DNA of 64,000 nt from Streptomyces sp. ADI95-17 (GTDB lineage: Bacteria; Actinomycetota; Actinomycetes; Streptomycetales; Streptomycetaceae). The stretch lies in NCBI RefSeq assembly GCF_003846175.1, contig NZ_ML123052.1, positions 244,315 through 308,314 of the forward strand, given 5' to 3'. The translations under genes and the position numbers were made by a program. Positions 40,938 through 50,702 of this stretch are shown one piece after another. Numbering within the stretch: position 1 is the stretch's first letter; each line of letters opens with the position of its first letter. The notes under the pieces are model-generated. The model was given only the letters and a program-made list of their open reading frames with translations, made no database searches and was not told the origin of the DNA.

Positions 40938-43900
40938 TCACTCGTGGCGTGGCGGCAGCGGCGGACGTCGCCGGTCCGGGACGTCGTCGTACGTCGGCGG
41001 GGTGGCCGCCGGCTGGGCGGCCAGCAGGTCCAGGGCGACCCGTACCGCGTCGTCGAGCACCGCGTACCGGCCCTCCGCCCAGTCGAGGGGGGTGCGCAGC
41101 GCCTCCAGGTCCGGTTCGACGCCGTGGTTCTCGACCGACCAGCCGTAGGTGTCGAACCAGGCCGCGTTCATCGGCACCGTGATCACCGTGCCGTCGCCCA
41201 GCCGGGTCCGGCCGGTCATGCCGACCACGCCGCCCCAGGTCCGCTGGCCCACCACCGGGCCGAGCTTCAGCAGGCGGAACGCGGCGGTGATCATGTCGCC
41301 GTCGGAGGAGGTCGCCTCGTCGGCCAGGGCGACCACGGGGCCGCGCGGGGCGTTGGAGGCGTAACTGACCGGCTGGGCGTTGCGGGTCAGGTCCCAGCCG
41401 AGGATCCGGCGGGTCAGCTTCTCGACGACCAGCTCGCTGATGTGTCCGCCCGCGTTGCCACGTACGTCGACGATGAGCGCCGGGCGGGACACCTCCATGC
41501 GCAGGTCCCGGTTGAACTGCGCCCAGCCCGAGCCGCCCATGTCGGGGATGTGCAGATAGCCGCACTTGCCGCCGCTCAACTCCCGTACGACTTCCCGGCG
41601 TTTGGCCACCCAGTCCTGGTAGCGCAGCGGCCGTTCGTCGACCAGCGGTACGACGGCGACGCGGCGGGGGCGGCCCTCGTCCCCGGCCGGGCGGAAGGTC
41701 AGCTCGACGGTGGTGCCGCCCGCCGCCGTGAGGAGCGGGTACGGTCCGGCCACCGGATCGACCGGGCGGCCGTCGACATGGGTGAGGACCGCGCCCTCCC
41801 GGACGCCCGTACCGGCCAGCGGGGAACGGGCCTTGGAGTCGGAGGAGTCGCCCGGCAGGATGCGCCGGATCATCCACTCGCCGTCCCGGCACACCAGGTT
41901 CGCGCCGAGCAGGCCGATCGCCCGCTGGTAGTGCGGCGGTCCCTCGTTGCGGCGGGCCGGGGTCACGTACGCGTGCGAGGTGCCCAGTTCGCCCAGGACC
42001 TCGCGCATCAGATCGGCGAACTCGTCGGGGGAGGCGACCCGTTCGACCAGCGGACGGTACTGGTCGAGCACCGCCGTCCAGTCGATGCCGCACATGTCCG
42101 GCTCCCAGAAGTACGAGCGGATGATGCGGCCGCCCTCCTCGTACGCCTGCCGCCACTCCGCCGCCGGGTCGACCTCGTGCAGGATGCGGCGCAGGTCCAG
42201 GTAGACGGTGGTGTCGCTGTCGCCGGTCTCGGTGGCGGGCACGGCGCGCAGCTCGCCCTCGTCCATGACGACCAGCCGGGTCGCGTCGCCGCTGACCGCG
42301 AACCAGTCGAGATGGGGGACCAGTTCGGTCTTTCTGGCCTTGGTGATGTTGAAGTGTTCGAGGGTGGGGCGGCCCGACATGTCCGACGGGTTGGCGAAGG
42401 TCTCGCCGAGCGCGCCGGAGATCGGCCAGCGCAGCCAGACCAGCCCGCCGCCGCTCACCGGGTGCAGGGCGGAGTACTTCGACGCGGAGACCGGGAAGGG
42501 CGTCACCCGGTTCTCCAGGCCCTCGAACTCGACGGTGACCGTCGACGGCCCCTCGCCCGTGCCGATGTCGGGGGTGTCGTCGGCCGGGTCGAGCCCGCCC
42601 GCCGCCGGACGGCCCTCCGGGGACAGGGCGAACGGGGAGGGCGTGGCGGAGGAGAGCGGCACCAGGTACGGGCGGCAGCCCAGCGGGAAGGAGAGGTCGC
42701 CGGTGTGGACGTCGTACACCGGGTCGAAGCCGCGCCAGGACAGGAAGGCGAGATAGCGGCCGTCGCCCGTGAAGACCGGATTCTCGTCCTCGAAGCGGCC
42801 GTTGGTGACATCGACGATCACGGGCGCGCCGGTGCCCAGGATGCGGGCCAGCTTGATCTGGCGCAGCGAGCGGCCGATGCCGGGGTGCGACCAGGTCAGC
42901 CAGGCGCCGTCCGGGGAGAACGCCAGGTCGCGGACCGGGCCGTTGATGGAGCGGATCAGCTCGGTGGGTTCGCCGGTGGAGGTCTCCTCGTCGGTGTCCA
43001 GGAGCAGCAGCCGCCCGTCGTTCGTCGCGATGGCCAGGCGTTCGCCGTCCGGGTCGGCGATCAGCTCCTGCACCCTGCCGACCTGCCCGGAGGCCAGTCG
43101 GCGCGGCGCGCGGTCGCCGCTGGCGCGCGGCAGGTACGCGATCTCGATGGCGTCCTCGCCGTCGGCGTCGGTGACGTAGGCGACCTGGCCGCCGCTGCCG
43201 AGCATCTCGGGCAGCCGGACCCGGACGCCCGGGGTGTCGGCGATGGTGCGGGCGGGGCCGTCGCGGTGGGTCAGCCAGTACAGGCTGCCGCGTACGGTGA
43301 CGGCGCTGGCGCGGCCCGTCTCGTCCACGGACAGCGAGTCGACGTTGCTGGCGGCCGGGACCTGGTGGATACGCCGTCCGGTGCGCGGCCCGCCGAGCCG
43401 GACCGACAGCTTGCGCGGCACCGCGTCCGGCGACGCCAGGTCGTCCACCAGCCACAGATCGCCCGCGCACTGGTAGACGACCCGGTGCCCGTCGCTGGAG
43501 GCGTGCCGGGCGTAGAAGGCGTCGTGGTCCGTGTGACGGCGCAGATCGCCGCCGTCGGGCCGGCAGGAGTAGAGATTGCCGACGCCCTCGTGATCGGAGA
43601 GGAAGGCGATCCGGCCGCCGACGAACATCGGTGAGTCGAGATGGCCGCCGATGTCGGGCAGCAGCCGCTTGCCGTGCAGCCACAGCCGGCCGGTCGCGCC
43701 GCCCCGGTAACGCTTCCAGGCGGCCGGTTCGTGCGGCGGGGTGCCGGTGAGCAGCAGGGTGCGCCGCTCGTCGTCGATGTCGGCGACCGCGATGCCGGAG
43801 ACCGGGCCCCAGGGCAGCTTGCCGCCGGGGCTGCCGTCGGTGGGGACGCTGTAGGCCCAGGAGACGTGCGAGAACGGCTGGCTGTGCGAGGACACGGCGA

Positions 43901-44234
43901 GGATCTGGGCGGCGTCCCCGGGATCGGGGGTCCAGCCGCAGACCCGGGCGTCCGTCGACCCCCAGTAGGTGAGCCGGCGGGCCGGGCCGCCCTCGACCGG
44001 GACGAGATGGATCTCGGGATCGAGACTGCGCCAGGTCGTGTACGCGATGCGGCTCCCGTCGGGGGAGAAGCGGGGATGGCTGACCCTGGTCCGGTCGATG
44101 GTCAGCCGCCATGCGCGGCCGGGCGGCTGCCCCTCGGGCGCGAGGGGGGCGACCCAGAGGTCGTCCTCGGCCGCGAAGCAGAGCAGATCGTCGTGGAGGT
44201 GCGGGAAACGGAGATACGCGGCGTCGTCACTCAC
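40938..44234 (-). CDS. tricorn-like S41 protease
   Basis: A 1098-residue protein. The N-terminal half is a beta-propeller of repeated segments (RVSHPRFSPDGSRIAYTTW, HTDHDAFYARHASSDGHRVVY, VRDLAFSPDGAWLTW). Then come a linker, a catalytic helical part with TSHAYVTPARR (His), a PDZ domain (about 780-860), and the S41 core GYLHIPDMGGSGW, VDVRGNAGGHISELVVEKL and ALADEATSSDGDMI with the nucleophile Ser. Tricorn trims peptides after the proteasome, and Streptomyces keep such enzymes. The GTG at 44234 follows GGAGG too closely, so the exact start is unsure. It faces the TetR operators. Confidence 0.9.
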   Translation of the reverse strand: MSDDAAYLRFPHLHDDLLCFAAEDDLWVAPLAPEGQPPGRAWRLTIDRTRVSHPRFSPDGSRIAYTTWRSLDPEIHLVPVEGGPARRLTYWGSTDARVCGWTPDPGDAAQILAVSSHSQPFSHVSWAYSVPTDGSPGGKLPWGPVSGIAVADIDDERRTLLLTGTPPHEPAAWKRYRGGATGRLWLHGKRLLPDIGGHLDSPMFVGGRIAFLSDHEGVGNLYSCRPDGGDLRRHTDHDAFYARHASSDGHRVVYQCAGDLWLVDDLASPDAVPRKLSVRLGGPRTGRRIHQVPAASNVDSLSVDETGRASAVTVRGSLYWLTHRDGPARTIADTPGVRVRLPEMLGSGGQVAYVTDADGEDAIEIAYLPRASGDRAPRRLASGQVGRVQELIADPDGERLAIATNDGRLLLLDTDEETSTGEPTELIRSINGPVRDLAFSPDGAWLTWSHPGIGRSLRQIKLARILGTGAPVIVDVTNGRFEDENPVFTGDGRYLAFLSWRGFDPVYDVHTGDLSFPLGCRPYLVPLSSATPSPFALSPEGRPAAGGLDPADDTPDIGTGEGPSTVTVEFEGLENRVTPFPVSASKYSALHPVSGGGLVWLRWPISGALGETFANPSDMSGRPTLEHFNITKARKTELVPHLDWFAVSGDATRLVVMDEGELRAVPATETGDSDTTVYLDLRRILHEVDPAAEWRQAYEEGGRIIRSYFWEPDMCGIDWTAVLDQYRPLVERVASPDEFADLMREVLGELGTSHAYVTPARRNEGPPHYQRAIGLLGANLVCRDGEWMIRRILPGDSSDSKARSPLAGTGVREGAVLTHVDGRPVDPVAGPYPLLTAAGGTTVELTFRPAGDEGRPRRVAVVPLVDERPLRYQDWVAKRREVVRELSGGKCGYLHIPDMGGSGWAQFNRDLRMEVSRPALIVDVRGNAGGHISELVVEKLTRRILGWDLTRNAQPVSYASNAPRGPVVALADEATSSDGDMITAAFRLLKLGPVVGQRTWGGVVGMTGRTRLGDGTVITVPMNAAWFDTYGWSVENHGVEPDLEALRTPLDWAEGRYAVLDDAVRVALDLLAAQPAATPPTYDDVPDRRRPPLPPRHE

Positions 44235-44305
44235 CCTCCAATGCTTTCCGCGCGGGAGGGCCCCGGCAACTCGTGGTGCGGTACCGGTTGTGGTGCGGAA
44301 CACAA

Positions 44306-44367
44306 GCGAAACGATTTCGTTTCGCTGGGCGGCCGGGGTACCGTCGATGTGTACGAAACAGTTTCGT
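44306..44367. promoter_or_regulatory. two GAAAC palindromes in the tricorn/TetR gap
   Basis: The first site is a perfect 20-bp palindrome, GCGAAACGA-TT-TCGTTTCGC, at 44306-44325. The second, at 44353-44367, is ACGAAAC-A-GTTTCGT. Both share the CGAAAC core and lie between the divergent tricorn and TetR genes, as expected for a TetR dimer site and its repeat. Confidence 0.88.
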
Positions 44368-44409
44368 TCGATTGACTGACGTACGAGAACCCGAACAGGA
44401 GGTCGACAC

Positions 44410-44982
44410 GTGGCACGCACCCGGCTCACACCCGAGCGTGAGAGCGAGCTGTACGCCGCCGTGCTCGACCTGCTCCGCGAGGTCGGTTACGACGCCCTGA
44501 CCATGGACGCCGTCGCCGCCCGCACCCGTTCCAGCAAGGCCACCCTCTACCGCCAGTGGGGGAGCAAGCCGGAGCTGGTCGTCAAGGCCCTGCGGCACAA
44601 CAAGCCGGTGTCCCTCGAAGAGATCGACACCGGGTCGTTGCGCGGCGACTTCCACGCCGTGGTGGGCCGTACCGACGACTGCCAGATGGAGAAGGACTCC
44701 GCGCTGATGCGGGGCCTGAGCCATGCCGTCCACGAGAATCCCGATCTGTACCAAGCCCTGCGCGACCTGCTGATCGAGCCGGAGATGACCGGCCTCGACC
44801 TGCTGCTGCGCCGGGCCGTGGACCGGGGCGAGGTGCGTCCGGACAATCCGGCGCTGAAATACGTCTCACACATGCTGATCGGCGCTTTCGCCGCCCGGCA
44901 GCTGGTCGAGGACCGCTCGGTCGACCAGGCGTTCCTCACCGATTACGTCGAATCCGTGGTCTTCCCCGCCCTCGGAGTCTGA
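44410..44982 (+). CDS. TetR-family regulator
   Basis: A 190-residue regulator with GTG start and a near-ideal AGGAGGT ribosome site. The HTH is ESELYAAVLDLLREVGYDALTMDAVAARTRSSKATLYRQWGSKPELVVKAL, and the ligand domain is typical of MMPL-linked TetR proteins (MRGLSHAVHENPDLYQALRDLL...GLDLLLRRAVDRGEV). It precedes an MMPL exporter on the same strand and should bind the GAAAC palindromes just upstream. Confidence 0.93.
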   Translation: MARTRLTPERESELYAAVLDLLREVGYDALTMDAVAARTRSSKATLYRQWGSKPELVVKALRHNKPVSLEEIDTGSLRGDFHAVVGRTDDCQMEKDSALMRGLSHAVHENPDLYQALRDLLIEPEMTGLDLLLRRAVDRGEVRPDNPALKYVSHMLIGAFAARQLVEDRSVDQAFLTDYVESVVFPALGV

Positions 44983-45118
44983 CTCTCCGGACCGCCCCGC
45001 GCGGTCCGTCCCCGTCGCACCGCCCCTCCCCAAGCCCCACCTGACACGCCGCTCTCGTCGTCGGGCTGGTTCCTCACGCCCTTTTCCACTCACACGACCT
45101 GACCGGGAGTACGCCCCC

Positions 45119-47335
45119 GTGGCCACATTCCTCTACAAGCTCGGACGGCTCGCCTTCCGGCGCCGCCGCTATGTCGCCCTGATCTGGGTGGCACTGCTGG
45201 CGCTCGCCGGATTCGGCGCGGCCTCCGCGTCCACCGCCACCTCCAGCTCCTTCTCGATCCCGGGCACGGAGGCGCAGCGCGCCTTCGACCTGCTGGAACA
45301 GCGCTTCCCGGGGGGCAGTGCCGACGGTGCGACCGCCCGGGTCGTCTTCAAGGCGCCCGACAACGAGAAGATGTCCGACCCGGCGAACAAGGCCGAGGTC
45401 GACAAGGTCATCGGCGAGCTGAAGTCGGGCTCGGACCAGATCGCCTCGGTCTCCGACCCGTACACCGCCGGTGCCGTCAGCAAGGACGGCTCCACGGCGT
45501 ACGTCTCGGTCTCCTACAAGGTCAACTCTATGGAGCTGACCGACGGGACCCGGGACGCCCTGGAGGACGCGGGCCACGCGGCGCAGAAGAGCGGGATGAC
45601 CGTGGAGATCGGCGGTGACGCGCTCATGGTGATCCCGGAGACCGGGGTCACCGAGATCATCGGTGTCGCCATCGCCGCGATCGTGCTGGTCATCACCTTC
45701 GGCTCGCTGATCGCCGCCGGGCTTCCGCTGCTCACCGCCCTGATCGGCGTCGGCATCGGCGTCTCGACGATCACCGCGCTGGCGAACGTGCTGGACCTGG
45801 GCTCCACCACCTCCACCCTGGCGATGATGATCGGCCTCGCGGTCGGCATCGACTACGCGCTCTTCATCGTCTCCCGCTACCGCGCCGAACTGGCCGACGG
45901 CAGGGAACGCGAGGACGCGGCCGGACGGGCCGTCGGCACGGCGGGCTCCGCGGTCGTCTTCGCCGGTCTCACCGTCGTCATCGCGCTGGTCGGCCTCGCC
46001 GTCGTGAACATCCCGATGCTGTCGAAGATGGGCTTCGCCGCGGCCGGCACCGTCGCCATCGCCGTACTCATCGCGCTCACCCTGGTCCCGGCCCTGCTGG
46101 GCTTCGCCGGGAAGCGGGTCCTGGGGCGCAAGGCGCGCAAGGCCGCCGGGGCCCCGGACAAGACCGAGGACAAGCCGAACATGGGCACCCGCTGGGCGCG
46201 GTTCGTGCTGCGCAAGCCGGTGTGGGTGCTGCTGGTCGGCGTCATCGGCCTCGGCACGGTGGCCGTACCGGTCGCCTCCCTGGAGATGGGCCTGCCCGAC
46301 GAGGGCTCCCAACCCACCAGCACCACCCAGCGGCGCGCCTACGACCTGCTCTCCGACGGCTTCGGCCCCGGTTTCAACGGGCCGCTGATGGTCGTCGTCG
46401 ACACTGCGGACAGCTCCGACGGCAAGACCGCCGCCAAGCAGGTCACCGACGAGATCTCCGGCATCAAGGGCGTCGTCGCCGTCACCCCGGCCCAGTTCAA
46501 CAAGGCCGGCGACACCGCGATGATCACCGTGGTCCCGAAGGACCGGCCGAGCTCCGTCGACACGGAGAACGTGGTCCACGCGATCCGGGACGCGGGCAAG
46601 GACATCAAGTCCGACACCGGTGCCGAGGTCCTGGTCACCGGCTCCACCGCGATGAACATCGACTTCTCGCAGAAGATGAACGACGCGCTCCTGCCGTACC
46701 TGGCGCTCGTCGTCGGCCTGGCCTTCCTGCTCCTGATGGTGGTCTTCCGGTCGGTGCTGGTGCCGCTGAAGGCGGCCCTCGGCTTCCTGCTCTCGGTCGT
46801 CGCGGCCCTCGGCGCGGTCGTCGCGGTCTTCCAGTGGGGCTGGCTCGGCTCGCTCTTCGGGGTGGAGCAGCCCGGTCCGATCATGTCGATGATGCCGATC
46901 TTCATGGTGGGCGTGGTCTTCGGCCTCGCGATGGACTACGAGGTCTTCCTCGTGACCCGGATGCGCGAGGCGTACGTACACGGCGAGAAGCCCGGCCAGG
47001 CGATCGTCACCGGCTTCCGGCACGGCGCCCGGGTCGTCACGGCCGCGGCCGTGATCATGATGGCGGTCTTCGCCGGCTTCATCGGCTCCAGCGAGCAGAT
47101 GGTCAAGATGATCGGCTTCTCGCTCGCCATCGCCGTCTTCTTCGACGCGTTCGTCGTCCGGATGGCGATCGTGCCCGCGGTCCTGGCCCTGCTCGGCCAC
47201 CGCGCCTGGTCGCTGCCGCGCTGGCTGGACCGGATCCTGCCGAACGTGGACGTGGAGGGCGAGGGGCTGCGCGAGCAGCTCGACGAGACGCCCGGCGGTG
47301 AGACCGGGGGCGAGCGCGAGCTGACCCGGGTCTGA
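45119..47335 (+). CDS. MMPL/RND-type membrane exporter
   Basis: A 738-residue protein with a GTG start. Two halves each hold an outside domain (about residues 40-175 and 395-515) and helices. GLAVGIDYALFIVSRYRAEL and GLAMDYEVFLVTRMREAY carry the Asp-Tyr pair that passes protons in MmpL3-type pumps. MMPL proteins in Streptomyces export lipids, pigments or antibiotics; no cargo gene is adjacent. The C-terminus is short and acidic, without the long MmpL3 tail. It is separated from the TetR gene by 136 bp. Confidence 0.94.
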   Translation: MATFLYKLGRLAFRRRRYVALIWVALLALAGFGAASASTATSSSFSIPGTEAQRAFDLLEQRFPGGSADGATARVVFKAPDNEKMSDPANKAEVDKVIGELKSGSDQIASVSDPYTAGAVSKDGSTAYVSVSYKVNSMELTDGTRDALEDAGHAAQKSGMTVEIGGDALMVIPETGVTEIIGVAIAAIVLVITFGSLIAAGLPLLTALIGVGIGVSTITALANVLDLGSTTSTLAMMIGLAVGIDYALFIVSRYRAELADGREREDAAGRAVGTAGSAVVFAGLTVVIALVGLAVVNIPMLSKMGFAAAGTVAIAVLIALTLVPALLGFAGKRVLGRKARKAAGAPDKTEDKPNMGTRWARFVLRKPVWVLLVGVIGLGTVAVPVASLEMGLPDEGSQPTSTTQRRAYDLLSDGFGPGFNGPLMVVVDTADSSDGKTAAKQVTDEISGIKGVVAVTPAQFNKAGDTAMITVVPKDRPSSVDTENVVHAIRDAGKDIKSDTGAEVLVTGSTAMNIDFSQKMNDALLPYLALVVGLAFLLLMVVFRSVLVPLKAALGFLLSVVAALGAVVAVFQWGWLGSLFGVEQPGPIMSMMPIFMVGVVFGLAMDYEVFLVTRMREAYVHGEKPGQAIVTGFRHGARVVTAAAVIMMAVFAGFIGSSEQMVKMIGFSLAIAVFFDAFVVRMAIVPAVLALLGHRAWSLPRWLDRILPNVDVEGEGLREQLDETPGGETGGERELTRV

Positions 47336-47437
47336 GCCGCGAGGCGAGAGCCGCGACGAGTTTCCGGGCCCGCGTCTGAGCGGAGCGCGGCCCCGGAAGC
47401 GCCGGTTACCTGTGGGGACGGGGGACCGGGGCGATGA

Positions 47438-47476
47438 GAGAGAAGCCCCCGTGCGAGCGGCACGGGGGCTTCTCTC
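47438..47476. terminator. bidirectional hairpin terminator
   Basis: Arms 47438-47454 and 47460-47476 pair perfectly over 17 bp around a 5-base loop. It lies between the MMPL gene (plus) and the SsgA-like gene (minus), which converge here. Purine/pyrimidine runs at the stem ends give weak T-tracts in both directions. Confidence 0.9.
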
Positions 47477-47504
47477 ATGCGGTCCTGCGCCGGGCCGCCA
47501 GGCC

Positions 47505-47855
47505 CTAGGCGTGCGCGGGCGGCTTGGTGTTCTCGGTGTGCGTACGGTGCAGGAAGCGGATCAGTGGCGCGCTGTCGAACTGCACCACCTCGACGCCGTC
47601 GGCCGAGTGATTCTCCACGACCAGCTGGGTCCGCCCGCAGGGCCATACGCGGATGCCGCCGCGCTCGGTGGGGGCGCGCAGTCCGCCCTCCAGCAGATCG
47701 CGGCCGAATGCCCAGTCGTCGCCGCCGGGGAAGGCGACATGGACGGTGCGCGGGTCCTTGTCGGCGTCGTACAGCAGGTCGACCGGTACCGCCGGGAGAT
47801 CGGGGGTGTCGTTGACGAGCCAGGCATCCGCCTGTTCTTGGATCACGGGGGGCAT
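47505..47855 (-). CDS. SsgA-like (SALP family) sporulation/cell division regulator
   Basis: A 116-residue protein with ATG 47855 behind GGAGGAG. The core (VPVDLLYDADKDPRTVHVAFPGGDDWAFGRDLLEGGLRAPTERGGIRVWPCG...LIRFLHRTHT) aligns by eye with SsgB (LRYDTADPYAVHATF...WVFARDLLAEGLHRPTG...VRVWP...LESFLKRT). SALPs steer septum placement and wall remodelling in sporulating actinomycetes. It is shorter than SsgA and SsgB, lacking the C-terminal tail. It is divergent from the cbiM gene and not linked to it in function. Confidence 0.8.
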   Translation of the reverse strand: MPPVIQEQADAWLVNDTPDLPAVPVDLLYDADKDPRTVHVAFPGGDDWAFGRDLLEGGLRAPTERGGIRVWPCGRTQLVVENHSADGVEVVQFDSAPLIRFLHRTHTENTKPPAHA

Positions 47856-47964
47856 GGAACGACTCCTCCTGTGTGTAACGACCCCTCCTGTATGTACTGC
47901 TTCGCCATCCAATGTCGCATATTTCCGGCGACGGGCGCGGGGAACGGTTGTGACGGAGTCGCTC

Positions 47965-47981
47965 TTGCGAAGGGTTTGCAA
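47965..47981 (+). promoter_or_regulatory. Nur-type nickel box upstream of the metal importer
   Basis: TTGCGA-N5-TTGCAA differs by one base from the published Streptomyces Nur consensus TTGCAA-N5-TTGCAA and lies 84 bases before cbiM. It overlaps a possible -35 (TTGCGA) with TATCAT at 47990-47995 as -10. It predicts repression by nickel-loaded Nur. Confidence 0.72.
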
Positions 47982-48065
47982 CAAGGTCCTATCATTGAGC
48001 GGTTCACGACATCGTCCGCAGCGACGCACGACCGCAGGAACACGACCGCAGGAAGCGGAGCCCCC

Positions 48066-49130
48066 ATGCATGTACCCGACGGATTCATCAACGCGCCCGT
48101 CTCCGCCGCCGCCGGAGTCGTCGCCGCGGGTGCGGTCGCCGTCAGCCTGCGGGGTGCCCGGCGCGAGCTGGACGAGCGCACGGCGCCGCTCGCCGGTCTG
48201 GTCGCCGCGTTCATCTTCGCCGTGCAGATGCTGAACTTCCCGGTCGCGGCCGGCACCAGCGGGCATCTGCTGGGCGGGGCGCTGGCCGCGATCCTGGTCG
48301 GGCCGTACACCGGCGTGCTTTGCGTGACCGTCGTCCTGCTCATGCAGGGCATCCTCTTCGCCGACGGCGGACTCACCGCGCTCGGCGTGAACGTCCTCGA
48401 CATGGGCATCACGACCACCGTCGTGGCGTACGCACTCTTCCGCGGGCTGCTCGGGGTGCTGCCGAGGACCCGCCGCTCGGTGACCGGCGCGTCCTTCGTC
48501 GCCGCCCTGGTCTCCGTACCGGCCGCGGCCTGCGTCTTCACGCTGATCTACTGGATCGGCGGCACCACCGACATCCCGATCGGCAAGGTCTTCACCGCGA
48601 TGGCCGGGGTCCACGTCCTGATCGGCATCGGCGAGGCCGTGATCACCGCGCTGACCGTCGGCGCCGTCATCGCCGTACGCCCCGACCTGGTGCACGGCGC
48701 CCGCGGACTCACCTCCTCGCTCAAGCTCCGGATCGACGGCGAACTGGTCGACGCCCCCGCCCCGGCCCCGGCACAGGCCGCCCCGGCCGCCGCCCGCTCG
48801 CACCGGAGGATCTGGGCCGCCGGCCTGGTCACCGCCCTCGTCCTGGCGGGCTTCGTCTCGTACTACGCCTCCTCCAGCCCCGACGGCCTGGAGAAGGTCG
48901 CCGCCGACCAGGGCATCGACAAGAAGACCGAGGAGCACGCGGCCAAGGACTCCCCGCTCGCCGACTACGGCGTCAAGGACGTGTCCGACGCCCGGATCTC
49001 CGGCGGCCTCGCCGGAGTCATCGGCGTCGCGGCCACCGTCGTCGTCGGCAGCGGAGTCTTCTACGTGGTCCGCCGCCGCCGTACCCCGGACGCCCCCGCG
49101 GACCCCACGCGCGATACGGAATCCGTCTGA
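48066..49130 (+). CDS. cbiM: ECF-type cobalt/nickel transporter, fused CbiM-CbiN
   Basis: A 354-residue protein. MHVPDGFINAPVSAAAG gives the N-terminal His2 metal site of CbiM/NikM. About six helices follow to residue 220, then a flexible Pro/Ala linker, and a CbiN-like module with two helices around the soluble loop SPDGLEKVAADQGIDKKTEEHAAKDSPLADYGV. It is the substrate-binding unit for Co2+ or Ni2+. CbiM cannot be told from NikM by motif alone; the Nur box favours nickel. The genes cbiQ and cbiO follow. Confidence 0.93.
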   Translation: MHVPDGFINAPVSAAAGVVAAGAVAVSLRGARRELDERTAPLAGLVAAFIFAVQMLNFPVAAGTSGHLLGGALAAILVGPYTGVLCVTVVLLMQGILFADGGLTALGVNVLDMGITTTVVAYALFRGLLGVLPRTRRSVTGASFVAALVSVPAAACVFTLIYWIGGTTDIPIGKVFTAMAGVHVLIGIGEAVITALTVGAVIAVRPDLVHGARGLTSSLKLRIDGELVDAPAPAPAQAAPAAARSHRRIWAAGLVTALVLAGFVSYYASSSPDGLEKVAADQGIDKKTEEHAAKDSPLADYGVKDVSDARISGGLAGVIGVAATVVVGSGVFYVVRRRRTPDAPADPTRDTESV

Positions 49131-49131
49131 C

Positions 49132-49889
49132 ATGGGCGCCGGGCACGCGCACAAGCTCTACCGGCACGGTCACTCGCCGATCCACGACCTGCCGCCGCAC
49201 TGCAAGATCGCCGCCGCCTTCTGCTTCGTCGTGGTCGTCGTCTCGACGCCGCGCGAGTCGATGTGGGCGTTCGCGCTGTACGCGGTGCTGCTCGGCGTGG
49301 TCACCGCGCTGGCCCGCATCCCGGCGGGCTTCCTGCTCAAGCGGCTGCTCATCGAGGTGCCGTTCGTCGCGTTCGCGCTGCTCATGCCGTTCGTGGTGCC
49401 CGGCGAGCAGACCCACGTACTCGGCCTCTCCGTCAGCGTCCCCGGCCTCTGGGGCGCCTGGAACGTCCTCGCCAAGGGCACCCTCGGTGTCGCCGCGTCC
49501 GTGCTCCTGGCCTCCACCACCGAACTGCGCTCGCTGCTGCTCGGCCTCCAGCGGCTCAAGCTGCCGCCGCTGCTCGTCCAGATCGCCTCCTTCATGATCC
49601 GGTACGGCGACGTCATCACCGACGAGATGCGCCGGATGTCGATCGCCCGCCGCTCCCGGGGCTTCGAGGCGCGCGGCGTACGGCAGTGGGGTGTCCTGGC
49701 CATATCGGCGGGCGCCCTGTTCATCCGGTCCTACGAGCGCGGCGAACGCGTCCACCTCGCCATGGTCAGCCGCGGCTACGCCGGATCCATGCCGGTCATC
49801 GACGAGGTGACCGCCTCCCGGACCCAGTGGGCGTACGCCGCGGCACTCCCCGTCCTCGCCCTCGCCGTCTGTCTGCTGGGATGGACCCT

Positions 49890-49893
<4 letters not shown>
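49132..49893 (+). CDS. cbiQ: ECF transporter transmembrane T component
   Basis: A 253-residue protein one base after the cbiM stop. The N-terminus is His-rich (GAGHAHKLYRHGHSPIH). About five helices include the coupling motifs SIARRSRGFEARG (A-R-x/A-R-G type) and AMVSRGYAG, which contact the ATPase. It joins the CbiMN substrate unit to the CbiO motor. The next gene starts inside its stop codon. Confidence 0.93.
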
Positions 49894-50660
<767 letters not shown>

Positions 50661-50702
50661 CCTGCCACGCCTGCCGCCCGCGACGGGATGCACCATGGGG
50701 GG

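Noticed and set aside
40687..44112. A 1141-codon open frame on the minus strand in another frame of the tricorn gene
   Set aside because: It is a shifted frame of the protease, rich in Arg and Pro, with no recognisable motif.
45074..47200. A 708-codon antisense frame across the MMPL gene
   Set aside because: Asp/Gly/His-rich composition typical of antisense in GC-rich DNA; the plus strand has a full MMPL protein.
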